Shown one piece after another: positions 20,153 to 30,900 of a stretch of 64,000 nucleotides of DNA (position 1 is the stretch's first letter; each line of letters opens with the position of its first letter). Where the stretch lies: positions 62,001-126,000 of the forward strand of contig CAYZWI010000012.1 of the NCBI GenBank assembly GCA_964482205.1. Direction: 5' to 3'. A program made the position numbers and the translations under genes. Origin of the DNA: JAZDGX01 sp964482205. GTDB taxonomy: Bacteria > Eisenbacteria > RBG-16-71-46 > CAIMUX01 > WJJG01. Under the pieces are notes generated by a model. The model did not search any database. It was not told the origin of the DNA and worked only from the letters and a program-made list of their open reading frames with translations.

Positions 20153-23100
20153 ATGCAGCATCAGGGAAGGACCAATCGGGCAGGAACGCCGGTGTGGATG
20201 GCAGTCATTGCGGCTGTGCTCTTCCTCGCGCAGAGCTCCCCGCCGGCCGTCTTGTGCGACGGATTCGAGGCATCCGCCAAAGACAGCGCCCATGCGCCTG
20301 CCGGCGCGAAGGTTCTCGTCAGCGCTCATGCGCGAGGTGCAGGAGGCGGCCTTGCTGCTCGTCCGGATCCCGATGCCCGGGTTTCCGTCTCCTTCGATTG
20401 CGCCGGAGCTTGGAGCGATAACGCCGCCGCCGGCCGGCTGGTCGAACTTCCCCTGGGCGCGAGCGCGGCCTCGATCGCATCCGCAACCTGCCTTGTCGAC
20501 GGCGTTGCGCACGAACTTCCTTCCGATTGCGCGCGGGTGAGTGCAATTCAAATGATGCGCGGCACTCCCGCCGTCGTGCTGGACATCGATCGCGATGCAT
20601 GCGACCGCAATCTGGGCGGGTTGCTCACGAACACGCTCACGAGCAGGTTGGCGCCTGCGATCCCGCCGGAGATCGAGGTGCGCGTCGAGATCGCCGTCGC
20701 CGTCGACCGCTCGGCCGCCTCGGCGAGCGCGGCGCGCTTCGGCGGGCCCGATTCTCCGGAAAGGCTGCGCGCGCCTCGCCTCGATGTGGCGCGCGAGGAT
20801 CGGTCAGCGAAGGCCGCGGAACAGCCTGGGCTGCGCGATCCCGGAGAAAACCCTGCGCTCGTATATGGCAACCGAGGTCTCTTGCTCATCATCACGACGC
20901 CCGAATTCGTCGCCCCCCTGGCCGATCTGGTCGCCTGGAAGACCGAATCGGGCTATCTCGTGCGGGTCGCCACGACCACCGAAACGGGCGTCTCGCGCGA
21001 GGCGATCCGCGATTACATCCGCACGGCCTATGAGAACTGGGATCAACCTCCTCTCTATGTGCTTCTCGTCGGCGACGCCGACGGTACGCTGAATGTCATC
21101 CCCACCTGGACGATCGGAACGAGCATCTCGGATCATCCTTATGCCTGCGTGGATGGGGATGATTTCCTGCCCGATCTCTACATCGGACGGCTGTCGGGCA
21201 AGTATGTGAATGAGATCGCCCTGCAAGTGGCCAAGACGGTCGCCTACGAGAGCGCGCCCGATACGGTCGGCGGAGGGGCGTGGCACACGCAAGCGTTGAC
21301 GGTCGCAGGCAACTACAATTCGACCACGCCCGTCTCGCTGAGCCGGTGGATTCGCAGCGAGCTGCTCGAACTGGGTTTCAGCAAGGTCGACAGCGTCTTC
21401 TGGTCGTCCTCTCCCCAACATCCCTGGTGGAACGGCGCGCCGCTCATCAATTCCCGCGTGAACGCGGGCGTGGGGATCGTGAGCTATCGCGGCTGGGCGC
21501 TCGGAGACATCGGCTGGCAGCCTCCCACCTATCAGAGCACCGATGTCCTCTCGCTGTCGAACACCGGCAAGCTGCCGGTCGTGTTCAGCATGGTCTGCCA
21601 CACCGGCAATTTCGCGAACTATGACATGGATTGCTTTGGCGAGGCGTGGATGAAGGCCGGCACCCTGGCCGAGCCGCGCGGCGCGGTCGCGTTCGTGGGC
21701 ACGGGCGAGCCCTGGTCGCATTCGCGCTGGAACGACCGGATGATGATCGGCGTCTTCGAGAACATTTGCCACGCCGGAGAGCGCGAGATGGCGCGCATCC
21801 TGGTCGGCGCGAAGATGAACTTGATCGCGCAGTTTCCGAACGAATACGAGCAATCCGACGCCGTCGAAGATCCCGAGGAGACGGTGTACTACTACATGCA
21901 CACCTACAATCTGCTCGGCGATCCGAGTCTCGAACTGACGGTCGGCGTGCCGCGAGCGATCGCGGTTCAAGCGCCCGCCCAGCTGGCGCAAGGCACGAAC
22001 TGGCTCGAGGCCACCGTGCGCTGGGCGGAAGATCAGATGCCGGCGGCCGGCGCGCGAGTGGCGTTCAGCCAGAATGACGCCCTGATCGGCTATGCGGAAA
22101 CCGACGCGAACGGCGTTGCTCACGCGAACATCACGACGGCGAGCGGCGATCCGGTGGCGGTCGTGGTCACGGGCCCGGGGATGATCCCCGCGCGCACGAT
22201 GGTCGCGGTCGCGCAGCAGCAGCACGCGCTCGTTTGCGCGGGCGCGCAAATCGCGGGCGGCGGCGAGCTCGTCGCCGGAGCAACGGCGAACCTGGTGTTG
22301 TCGGTCAGGAACACGGGAAGCGCGGACCTGACGAGTGCGAGCGCCGAGGTTTCGGGACCAGCCGCGATCGAGCTCTTGAGCAGCTCGATCACATTTGGCG
22401 CCATCGCAGCGGGCGCGACGGCGAACGCGCAAAACGAGCTTCGGGTGCGGGTCGATCCCCATGTGGAAGACGGAGCTCGCATGCGCTTGACGGTCGCGCC
22501 GACGGTTCCGGGTGTGGGGCCGCTCGATGCGAGCGACTGCGTGCTGGTCGTGTCGGCTCCGCGACTCGTGTGCGCCAGCATGACGGTCGGTGGCGACGGG
22601 ATTGCCGATCAGGGCGAGACCGTTCCGTTGTCCATCACGCTCCGGAATGAGGGCAGCGTGAGCGGAGGCGCGCTCGGGCAGGCCACGCTCTCGCTGGTCG
22701 ACCCCTCCTCGGCGGAGGTGATCGACGGCATCACTTCCTGGCCGGCGATTGCGCCGGGACAGGAGGCGCAGAACACGGACCCGCTCGCGATCCGCATTCC
22801 GGCGGACGCGCCGGGCGGCCGGGTGATTTCGCTGCGTCTCGAAGTGCGGGCCGACGGCGGACCGGTTGCGAGCGTGCCCTGCGATGTCGTCGTCGGGCCG
22901 CACGATTTCACCGTCCCGAGCGGACCCGACGCCGGCGGCTACTACGCCTACGACAGCGCCGACATCGATTACCCCTTGCAGGCCCCGGTCTACGATTGGG
23001 TGGAATGCTCGCCCACCTACGGCGGGCGCGGCGTGAAGCTGACCGAGATCTATGACAACGACCACACCCAGCAAGTCGCATTGCCGTTCACCTTCACCTA

Positions 23101-24211
23101 CTACGGCGTGCCGTACGACACGATCCAGGTGAGCGACAATGGGTGGATCTCGTTCGACCAGAGTTATTGGTACGACATTCGCAACTGGAACATTCCCGAT
23201 GAATGGGGCGGCAGCGCAATGGTCGCGCCCTTCTGGGACAATCTGGCTCCGCAAATCGCCGGAAGCGACGGCATCTACGCTTGGCACGACGAAGCGCGCC
23301 ATTGCTTCGTCGTCGAGTGGAGCCGCCTGAAGAACTACGAGGCGATCGACGACCCCACGACCGACGACTATCAGACCTTCGAGCTCCTGCTGTGCGACCC
23401 GGGGCAATATCCGGCGGAGACGGGCAATGGAGAGATCATCTTCCAGTACAAGCAAATCGTGAATGACGACTATACGAAGATGTATTCGACGGTCGGGCTC
23501 GAGGATCACACCGAACGCGTGGGGTTCGCTTATAGCTATAGCAATGACTATGCGCCAGGCGGGGCGCCGCTCTCGCCCGGCCTCGCGATCAAGTTCACGA
23601 CCGAGGAGCCGGTCTTCCAGCCTCTCGCGCCGCTGTATTTCACGGCCGCGCGCGGAGGCGGCCTCGAGGCGCCGGTGGAGGTGCGCTGGAGCTTCGATGC
23701 GGACGAAAGTGTCGCGGGGGTCGTACTGGAGCGCGCCGCGATGTCGGGCCCGGCCCGTGACGATTTCGTGCGCTTGAACGCGGAGCCGCTGAGCGCAATC
23801 GAGGGCGGCTTCGTGGATCGCGACGCGCAGCCGGGCGTCAGCTATCGGTACCGGCTGAGCGCCGTCGCGTTGAACGGCGCCTTGCGGCTGGCCGGGGAGG
23901 CGATGTGCGAAGCCTTCGGTGACGCTTCCGGCCCGATGGTGCGCGCGTTCGGGGGAGCCGTGAGCCGCGGGCCGGCGCAGATCGCATTCTCCACCGGCGG
24001 CGCGGAATTGCGCGAGCTGGCCGTGTACGACCTGAGCGGCCGGCGCGTGGCCGATCTGCGCGCGCGCATGGCCGGGCCGGCTCCCACGGGAATCGTGCAG
24101 TGGGATGGGCGGGACGAACGAGGACTGGCGGTCGCGAGCGGAGTCTATTGGGTGAAGATGCGCGCCGTCGACGGAAGCAGCGAGACGGCGCGCCTCGTGC
24201 GCGTGCGGTAG
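20153..24211 (+). CDS. second giant secreted peptidase C25 (gingipain-like) protein
   Basis: The 1352-residue protein has a hydrophobic signal segment at about 15-33 and a propeptide-like region. The C25 domain covers about 235-600, including LLVGDADG and the cysteine block MVCHTGNF with Cys482. Ig/CARDB-like modules follow, then a GYYAYDSADIDY region (about 920-1145) homologous to one in the first C25 protein, a fibronectin-like module, and a C-terminal FlgD-Ig-like domain (ELAVYDLSGRRVADL ... ASGVYWVKM). As in its paralogue, the histidine position reads YRGWALG (Trp448) instead of YTGHG. The ATG at 20153 has AGGGAGGG rather far upstream (12 bases). It probably shares a secretion route with the first C25 protein; it is not adjacent to any obvious substrate gene. 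Confidence 0.82.
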   Translation: MQHQGRTNRAGTPVWMAVIAAVLFLAQSSPPAVLCDGFEASAKDSAHAPAGAKVLVSAHARGAGGGLAARPDPDARVSVSFDCAGAWSDNAAAGRLVELPLGASAASIASATCLVDGVAHELPSDCARVSAIQMMRGTPAVVLDIDRDACDRNLGGLLTNTLTSRLAPAIPPEIEVRVEIAVAVDRSAASASAARFGGPDSPERLRAPRLDVAREDRSAKAAEQPGLRDPGENPALVYGNRGLLLIITTPEFVAPLADLVAWKTESGYLVRVATTTETGVSREAIRDYIRTAYENWDQPPLYVLLVGDADGTLNVIPTWTIGTSISDHPYACVDGDDFLPDLYIGRLSGKYVNEIALQVAKTVAYESAPDTVGGGAWHTQALTVAGNYNSTTPVSLSRWIRSELLELGFSKVDSVFWSSSPQHPWWNGAPLINSRVNAGVGIVSYRGWALGDIGWQPPTYQSTDVLSLSNTGKLPVVFSMVCHTGNFANYDMDCFGEAWMKAGTLAEPRGAVAFVGTGEPWSHSRWNDRMMIGVFENICHAGEREMARILVGAKMNLIAQFPNEYEQSDAVEDPEETVYYYMHTYNLLGDPSLELTVGVPRAIAVQAPAQLAQGTNWLEATVRWAEDQMPAAGARVAFSQNDALIGYAETDANGVAHANITTASGDPVAVVVTGPGMIPARTMVAVAQQQHALVCAGAQIAGGGELVAGATANLVLSVRNTGSADLTSASAEVSGPAAIELLSSSITFGAIAAGATANAQNELRVRVDPHVEDGARMRLTVAPTVPGVGPLDASDCVLVVSAPRLVCASMTVGGDGIADQGETVPLSITLRNEGSVSGGALGQATLSLVDPSSAEVIDGITSWPAIAPGQEAQNTDPLAIRIPADAPGGRVISLRLEVRADGGPVASVPCDVVVGPHDFTVPSGPDAGGYYAYDSADIDYPLQAPVYDWVECSPTYGGRGVKLTEIYDNDHTQQVALPFTFTYYGVPYDTIQVSDNGWISFDQSYWYDIRNWNIPDEWGGSAMVAPFWDNLAPQIAGSDGIYAWHDEARHCFVVEWSRLKNYEAIDDPTTDDYQTFELLLCDPGQYPAETGNGEIIFQYKQIVNDDYTKMYSTVGLEDHTERVGFAYSYSNDYAPGGAPLSPGLAIKFTTEEPVFQPLAPLYFTAARGGGLEAPVEVRWSFDADESVAGVVLERAAMSGPARDDFVRLNAEPLSAIEGGFVDRDAQPGVSYRYRLSAVALNGALRLAGEAMCEAFGDASGPMVRAFGGAVSRGPAQIAFSTGGAELRELAVYDLSGRRVADLRARMAGPAPTGIVQWDGRDERGLAVASGVYWVKMRAVDGSSETARLVRVR

Positions 24212-24231
24212 CAGCAAGCGAAAAGGCAAAT

Positions 24232-24265
24232 GCGAAGGGGCGCCCGCTCAGAGGCGCCCTTTCGC
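24232..24265 (+). terminator. hairpin terminator after the second C25 gene
   Basis: GCGAAGGGGCGCC (24232-24244) pairs with GGCGCCCTTTCGC (24253-24265) over 13 positions with one wobble, with an 8-base loop, about 20 bases past the stop. Confidence 0.7.
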
Positions 24266-24477
24266 TTGCGAATGGGTGCGGTCACTCGCACGGCGGACAG
24301 CGGCGCCTGCTTCGAGATCGACGCGGAGGAGCAGGCCCGCAGCACGCGTCGCCATGCGCTTGCTGCGCGCCGAGTGGCGACGGCGTATCATGGGGCCGAA
24401 TCGGCTGGCTGAGATGCGAAGCCGGAGAAGCTCGACGGCCCGATCGCGGACACGAGTGCGGAAGGATACCGCGGACC

Positions 24478-25578
24478 ATGAGACCTTCCCTGCAGTGGCA
24501 GTGGCGCTTCCTGCGCGACTTCCTGGGCGGGGACCGCGCGACCGCTCCGCCCTTCGCCTTGGCGGTCGACGTCACCCGGCGCTGCAACCTGAGCTGTCTC
24601 CATTGCCGGCGTCATTCCCCGATGGCGGCCGAGAGCGATGCTCTCGAACGACGCGACTTCCCCCTGGCCCTCTTCCAGGATCTCTGCCGCCAGGCCTTTG
24701 CGTGGGGCATCCGCAAGATCGTGCTCATCGGTGAGGGGGAGCCGCTGCTTCATCTCGGTCTGATGGAGATGATCTCCGCGGCCAAGACCGCCGGCTGTGA
24801 AGCGGTCATGTTGACCAACGGAACGTTGATCGACGGCGCGATCGCCCGCGAGTTCGTGGCGCGCGGACTGGATGAGTTGCGCTTCAGCCTCTGGGCTTCG
24901 AATGTCGACGAGTACCGGGCCCAGTATCCGGGCACGCCGCCGGCCTTCTTCGATCGGGCCCTTGGAGGAATCCGGCATACCGTGGCCGCCAAGCGAGCTG
25001 CCGGCAGCTCGCATCCCCGGATCGTCGTGCACCGGCCGATCGACCCGCGATTCCTGCACACGCTCGACGCCACTCTGAAGTTGGCTCACGAGCATGGGTG
25101 CGATGCGGTTTCCTTCTCTCCGCTCAAGCCGCTGCTGCCCGAAGATGAGGAGCGCCTGCTCACCCCCCAGCAGTCGCAGGAGCTGATGGCGCACCTGGAG
25201 CGACTGAAGCGCGAGGCTGCGCGCCTGCGCTTGGCTCACAATTTCGCCGACCTCGTCGCGCGATTGAAATTGGGGCGCCAAGTGTGGCGACAGCTGCCCT
25301 GCTACATCGGCCGGATCGACATGCGCCTGCGCGTCAGCGGAGATGTGGTTCCTTGCGACACCTGCAACTGGGTCATGGGGAATGCCGAGGCCCAGAGCTT
25401 GCGCGACATCTGGAATTCAAAAGAGTACCGCGCCTTCCGTCGTCTCGGGCGCGATGCGGGCCGGATTCCTCTGAGCCCGCACGGCTGCCTCTGCGACTAC
25501 TGTTGTCACGCGATCACCAACCAGCGGTGCCATCGAACGCTCCGTTGGCTGCGAATTCCGGTGGCACAAGAAGGGTAA
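24478..25578 (+). CDS. radical SAM/SPASM domain protein
   Basis: The 366-residue protein has the radical SAM cluster motif CNLSCLHC (CxxxCxxC, about residues 31-38), which binds the [4Fe-4S] cluster that cleaves S-adenosylmethionine. The glycine-rich IGEGEP segment follows. A C-terminal SPASM-type cysteine set is visible (LPCYIGRID, VVPCDTCNW, GCLCDYCCH), expected to hold auxiliary clusters. Such proteins modify peptides or small molecules. The start ATG at 24478 follows AAGGA at a slightly long spacing. It is the first gene of a three-gene operon, with only three bases to the next radical SAM gene. The substrate cannot be deduced. Confidence 0.82.
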   Translation: MRPSLQWQWRFLRDFLGGDRATAPPFALAVDVTRRCNLSCLHCRRHSPMAAESDALERRDFPLALFQDLCRQAFAWGIRKIVLIGEGEPLLHLGLMEMISAAKTAGCEAVMLTNGTLIDGAIAREFVARGLDELRFSLWASNVDEYRAQYPGTPPAFFDRALGGIRHTVAAKRAAGSSHPRIVVHRPIDPRFLHTLDATLKLAHEHGCDAVSFSPLKPLLPEDEERLLTPQQSQELMAHLERLKREAARLRLAHNFADLVARLKLGRQVWRQLPCYIGRIDMRLRVSGDVVPCDTCNWVMGNAEAQSLRDIWNSKEYRAFRRLGRDAGRIPLSPHGCLCDYCCHAITNQRCHRTLRWLRIPVAQEG

Positions 25579-25581
25579 GTC

Positions 25582-26730
25582 ATGACGCGAATTCCCGAAC
25601 ACGCACGCCAAGCCATGCGCGGGTTGCTGCTGGGACGCATCCGCCTGAAATCGGACGCGATCCCTTACGACATCGAGCAGGTGCCCCGGCGCAAGATGCT
25701 CAATGCGATTCGTACCGAATCGTCCGTCTGGTTCAAACCCAGACGACCCTGGGGCTGGCCGACGCATCTGATGGTCGAGCCCACCAACCTCTGCAATCTC
25801 CATTGCGCGCTTTGCCCGGTGAACGGAGGGTTCGAAAGGCCTCAAGGGCTGATGGAATTGGCCCTCTTCACCCGCCTGATGGACGAGGTCGGCTCCTTCA
25901 TCTTCACTCTGCAACTGTGGGACTGGGGCGAGCCTTTCGTGCATCCCGATGTCTACGAGATGATCGCCTATGCCAAGAGCAAGGGTATTCGGGTGATCTC
26001 CAGCACGAACGGTCATGTCTTCGCGAAGGCGGATCATGCCAGGCGGCTCGTTCGTTCCGGCCTCGACACGATCATCGTGGCCATCGACGGTGCCACGCAG
26101 GAAACCTACAGCCGCTACCGCCAGGGCGGCCATCTCGAACAGCCGCTGGAGGGAATCAGGCGCATCGTCGAGGCCAAGCGTGAGCTTTCCTCGCCTCTGC
26201 CGGCCATCAATTTCCGCTTCATACCCATGGCGCACAACGAGCACGAGATCCCCATGATCTGCCGCCTGGCCGAGGATGTGGGCGCGGATGTGCTCTCCTT
26301 CAAGACGCTCAACAACTGCCAGCAAGATCCGTATCGCGATGCCGGCAAGGACGGTCGCGAGTACTTCCCGAAGGATGCGCGCTATCACCGTTTCCGGACC
26401 GACGCAGAGGGGCGGCGGATCCGGCGGCGGCGCAATCCCTGCAAGCAGCTGTGGAACAACCCGAGCGTGCATTGGGATGGAACCGTCACGATCTGCTCGC
26501 TCGATCCGCAGAACCGCTGCGTGATGGGCGATCTGAAGGAGCACACATTTCGCGAGATCTGGCGTGGCGAGAGCTATGCGCAGCAGCGCGCGCAGTTTCG
26601 CGAGAACTGGAACCGCATGCTCATGTGCGGCGAGTGCAGCTACGCCTACGAAGGCGGCAGCCTGTGTTGCGAGACGATCGCCGAGGCCGAGTTCCATGCG
26701 AGCTTCGGCAGAGTCCCGCAATCGACCTGA
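25582..26730 (+). CDS. second radical SAM/SPASM domain protein
   Basis: The 382-residue protein has CNLHCALC (CxxxCxxC, about residues 72-79) and the following radical SAM core with WDWGEPFVHPD and IIVAIDGATQETYSRYR. The SPASM region includes NPCKQLWNNPSVHWDGTVTICSLD and MCGECSYAYEGG. The N-terminal 60 residues are an extra basic segment. It starts three bases after the preceding radical SAM gene, so the pair is co-translated. The order radical SAM, radical SAM, glycosyltransferase suggests sequential modification of one product, for example a glycan or glycolipid, but this is only inference from position. Confidence 0.82.
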   Translation: MTRIPEHARQAMRGLLLGRIRLKSDAIPYDIEQVPRRKMLNAIRTESSVWFKPRRPWGWPTHLMVEPTNLCNLHCALCPVNGGFERPQGLMELALFTRLMDEVGSFIFTLQLWDWGEPFVHPDVYEMIAYAKSKGIRVISSTNGHVFAKADHARRLVRSGLDTIIVAIDGATQETYSRYRQGGHLEQPLEGIRRIVEAKRELSSPLPAINFRFIPMAHNEHEIPMICRLAEDVGADVLSFKTLNNCQQDPYRDAGKDGREYFPKDARYHRFRTDAEGRRIRRRRNPCKQLWNNPSVHWDGTVTICSLDPQNRCVMGDLKEHTFREIWRGESYAQQRAQFRENWNRMLMCGECSYAYEGGSLCCETIAEAEFHASFGRVPQST

Positions 26731-26743
26731 GAGGCTGGAGCCG

Positions 26744-27649
26744 ATGGAACGGGCAGCGCCGCAGCTGAGCGTCGTGATTACGAGCTACAATGCGCGCGAC
26801 ACGATCGCCGCCTGCCTCGATTCCCTGCGCCGCCAGACGAGCGGGGATGCCTTCGAGGTCGTGCTCGTCGACAGTTCGACGGACGGCACCGCGGCCCTCG
26901 TCGAGGAGCGCTTTCCCGAAGTCCGGCTCATCCGCTCGACCCGCCGCCTGCATTGCGGCGATGCGCGCAACCGGGCGCTCGCGGCCGCCCGCGCGGGCGT
27001 GATCGCCTTTCTGGATGCGGACTGCACCGTCGAGCCGCATTGGGTCGACCGCGTGCTGCAAGCGCACCGGCCGGATGTCCTGCTTGCCGGCGGCGTGATC
27101 GACAATGCCGAACGGCGCAGTCTGGTCGGCTGGGCCTATTACTTCTGCGAATACAGCCTGTGGCTGCCGGCGCGCTCGGCGCGGCGAATTCGCGAGATGG
27201 CCGGCTGCTGTCTCTCGCTGAAGCGAGCGGCCTACGACCGGTATGGTCCGTTCATCGAAGGCACCTATTCCTCGGACACGGCCTTTCAGTGGAAGGCCTC
27301 CCGCGAGGGCGTGCGCGTGCTCTTCACCCCGGAGATCCGCGTCTTTCATCGCGGTCCGACGAGCTTCCGGCGCTTCCTCGCCCACACCTATATCCACCGC
27401 CAGGCCTATGCGCGCGTGCGGGCTCGCGAGAAGGGGTTGGGCGCGTTGCGCCGCGCCGCGGACGTCGCGATTCTGCCCATCACTCCTCTGCTATTGATGG
27501 GCGCGACGCTCGTGCGCCTGCGCCGGTGGCCAGGCTACTTCTTCTATTGGCTGCTCTGCGCGCCTCTCTTGTTCTCCGGCTACTGCGCCCGCAGCGCGGG
27601 GGAATTCAGCGGGTATCTGCAAGAGTGGCAAGCTGCGCATCATCGTTGA
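26744..27649 (+). CDS. family 2 glycosyltransferase
   Basis: The 301-residue GT-A enzyme has the N-terminal nucleotide-sugar fold VVITSYNARDTIAACLDSL, the DxD-type motif in FLDADCTVEP (about residues 88-97) and the acceptor-region EGTYSSDTAFQWKA, in which the family ED pair reads SD. The C-terminal part carries two hydrophobic segments (ILPITPLLLMGATLV and YFFYWLLCAPLLFSGY), so it is probably anchored in the inner membrane facing the cytoplasm. Such enzymes add sugars to polysaccharide or lipid carriers. The ATG at 26744 follows GGAG at 5 bases. It starts 13 bases after the second radical SAM gene. Confidence 0.82.
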   Translation: MERAAPQLSVVITSYNARDTIAACLDSLRRQTSGDAFEVVLVDSSTDGTAALVEERFPEVRLIRSTRRLHCGDARNRALAAARAGVIAFLDADCTVEPHWVDRVLQAHRPDVLLAGGVIDNAERRSLVGWAYYFCEYSLWLPARSARRIREMAGCCLSLKRAAYDRYGPFIEGTYSSDTAFQWKASREGVRVLFTPEIRVFHRGPTSFRRFLAHTYIHRQAYARVRAREKGLGALRRAADVAILPITPLLLMGATLVRLRRWPGYFFYWLLCAPLLFSGYCARSAGEFSGYLQEWQAAHHR

Positions 27650-27992
27650 GCCGGCAACAACCATGCACGCGGACGGCGGCGCAGGTCGCTGTGGATGCCG
27701 GACGGAGAACATGCGCGGGTCGGGGCATCGTGCGGGAGACCATTGTTCACCCGCGCCCGGGTTCGATCATCGCGATGGACGCGCTTCACGGACGCAATGC
27801 CGGAGGCCTGCAAGTGAAGGTGTCCACCGCGATCAGGCCAGCAGGGCCTGCACGTCGCATCGGATTCTGTGCAGGACGAGCCGTCCGAGTCGCGCGGGAG
27901 CAAGAATCAACGCGAGGGAATGACTCAGACGGCAGGCGATGCCCGCTATACGTGGTTGGCTTCGGACATAGGTTGGCGTCGTTGGGCATGCG
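27650..27992. other. convergent intergenic region, nothing recognised
   Basis: About 340 bases between the glycosyltransferase and the end of the minus-strand cluster. No clear terminator hairpin with T-run, RNA gene or plausible small gene was found. Confidence 0.45.
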
Positions 27993-30900
27993 TCAATCTG
28001 CATTGACCCAGCAAGCGGTCAAATCCAATTCGCTCTTCAGGTGCTTCACCGGCCTTTCCCATTTCGACGATCGGTCCGGCTTCCAGAGATCGACGATCCG
28101 TTTGGCTACCTTGCGCTGATCTTCCGACAGGCGTTTCGCGGCCGCCTCCCGATTCTTGACCGCCTGTTCCCGCAGATCGCCTGAAGAGAGCCGGTTGGCG
28201 GCCAGCGAGAACCATACGAAGGCAGCGGAATCGCTTTGAGCCACGCCAAGCCCCTTCGTGTGCAGCACGGCAAGATTGAACTGGGCGATCGGCTCGTCCT
28301 GTTGCGCGGCCAGCCGGTACCATTTGACCGCTTCTGCATAGTCTTGGGGCGTCCCCGTGCCCTGCTCGTGCAGTTTTCCGAGATCGACTTGGGCCAGAGC
28401 GTCTCCCTTTTCTGCCGCGAGGCGATAGAGCTTGAGCGCTTCCTTGTCGTCGTGGGGCACGGTGTCACCGTTCGCATAGAGCCGCCCCAGGTAGCGCATC
28501 GCGTTGGTGTCTCCCGCATCGGCGGAGCGGCGGAAGAATTCCAGGGCCCTCTTCTTGTCCGCGGCTACGCCATCGCCCGTCTTGTACACGAATCCGAGAT
28601 TGTAGAGCGCCGGCCCATACTGCTGGTCGGCAGCCAGGTTGTACCATTTCAACGCTTCCGCCTGATCTTGGGTGACCACACGCCCGGTCGCATACAAGAC
28701 TCCCAACCGAAATTGGCCGCGCGCATCTCCCAGGTCGGCAGCCTGGCGGTAGTACGCGGCCGCCTGCGCATCGTCGGCGACAACGCCGTGCGCGGCGAAT
28801 TGACTCCGGCCATCCTCCAGCATGTCGCCGAGGCATACGGCCGCGGGCGCATATTCCTGGTCGGCTGCGAGCCGGTACCAATGCATGGCTTTCGAGTAGT
28901 CCTGCTCGATGCCAAGACCATGCTCATACAGAAAACCCATGCTCGTCTGGGCGGTCGAATGGCTTTGTTGTGCGGACCGCTGGTACCATTTCGCAGCTTC
29001 GGCAAAATCCTGCTTCACCCCAAGGCCGAGGTCATACATGAAGCCCAGGCCACATTGTCCCGCGACGTGGTTTTGCCCGGCGGCCAGGCGGAAGCACGTG
29101 ACTGCCTCGGAATAGTCCTGTCGAATGCCCGTCCCATTTGTGAAGGCCACGCCGAGATTGTATTGGGCGATCGCTTCTTGGCGTTCGGCCGCTTGACGGT
29201 ACAACTTCAGGGACGCTGCCGTTTGGCCCGGGCCCAGCTCGAGAAACACTCCGAGATTCGACTGAGCTTTGGGGTGGCCGTGTTCGGCGGCGCGGCGGTA
29301 CCACTTGATCGCTTCTTGGAAATCCTGACCGACTCCCAAACCCTTCGCATAGAGATGAGCAAGATTCGTCTGTGCGTTGGGGTCTTCGAGATCCGCGGCT
29401 TGGCGGTAGGCCTCCGCAGCGAGATTGAAATCGCAATCCACGCCCATTCCGCGCTCCAGCAGGTATCCAAGGTTGCAGCGGGCGGCCGCATGGCCTTGCT
29501 CGGCGGCCAGGCGCAGGAATTCCGCCGCCTGAAGGTCGCTCTGCGGCACGCCCCTGCCGGTGTGGCTCCGGATGGCGAACTCGAACTGGGCCTTGGCATC
29601 CCCCTTCCGAGCAAGCTGGTACGCTCTGCGCGCTACCGCGGCCTCACCGGGTGACAGGGCAGCGACTTCCTGACCAGAGGGGCTCGGGAGATGAGCCGAT
29701 AGAATGTCACGCATGCAAGCTTCCAAGAGCGCCAGCGACGCCATGCGTCCGCCGCGGCGGCGCAGTTCCTTCAGGAGGGTGGCGGCGTCGCGGGAAAGCG
29801 CGAGAACGCGCAAGTAGTGGCAGAAAGTGGCATCATCGAAGGCGCGATCGAGCCGGGCGGAGAGCGCATCCTTCTCGTTCGCCTGAGGTTTTCCTCGGGC
29901 GACATATTCGGCAGCAAGCAGGTCCTGGACATCCTCACGATCCGGCGGCAGTTGTTCCTCCAGCGCGATTCGCTTCTCTGCGGCGATGTCCGGCGATTCA
30001 GCCAGCAGGGAGACGAGCCGCGCCGCGACGCTGCCGAGGGAGGGCCAATCTTGACCGCGCATCTTGGAGCACAGCATCGCGAGGGCTGGAAGCTCCATTT
30101 CGAGATCCAGCGGCAGAGGTGAGGCCGCGCGTCGGTCGGCCCAACGCAGGATGAGAGGTTTCAACTCCTCCTGCTCAAATTGCGCCGCGGCGTCCGCGAG
30201 AAGCGGACGGAGCAACTCCTGAGCAGTCTGCTCGTCCCCCCGATCCAGCAACTCCCCGGCGATGGTCCAACGAGGCAACGGGTGAGATTCGATCTCCTGC
30301 GGCAGGAGATCGATCACTTCCGCTTTGCGTTCCGGAAAGCTCCTCAACAAGCCAAGGAGTCTCTCGGTCAACTCCTGGCGCACCGGTTGGCGATTCCAGT
30401 CCTGGATCCCGGCTACGGGATTGGGAAACCAGGGAAGCGCTCTTCCGCTGCTCCAGTCGGTCTTCTCTGTTTGCACGGGTCTGTCAGGGAAGTCGCGAAG
30501 AAGAGAAGCGGGCAGGATCGCGGCCAACCACTCGATGCCATCAATCGTGGAGTGGGCAGCGGCCACGGCATTCAGGCGCCGTTGAATGCGGGGGATTTCG
30601 GCGCTGGTCTGCTGCAGTCGCCAGTGAATCTCCAGCCAGGCAAGACGCACCCGCGCTTCTGCGTTGTCGATCTCCTCGATGCTGTTCTTCAGGAAATCGG
30701 TGACTTCCTTGAGCGCCTCGACCGGCAACGCCGCGGGCGGCGGGATCTTTCCGCCGGGCTTCGCCTTCCTCCGCCTGGCTTGCGATGAGGCAATCCCCCG
30801 GACAGCGTCTTCCAGCAAGCCGACCGTCTGCAGGTTTCTCGAAGGCAGATGTTCAACCCACATGGACTTGATGCGTTCGAACGCATGGAAGGGCCTGTCC

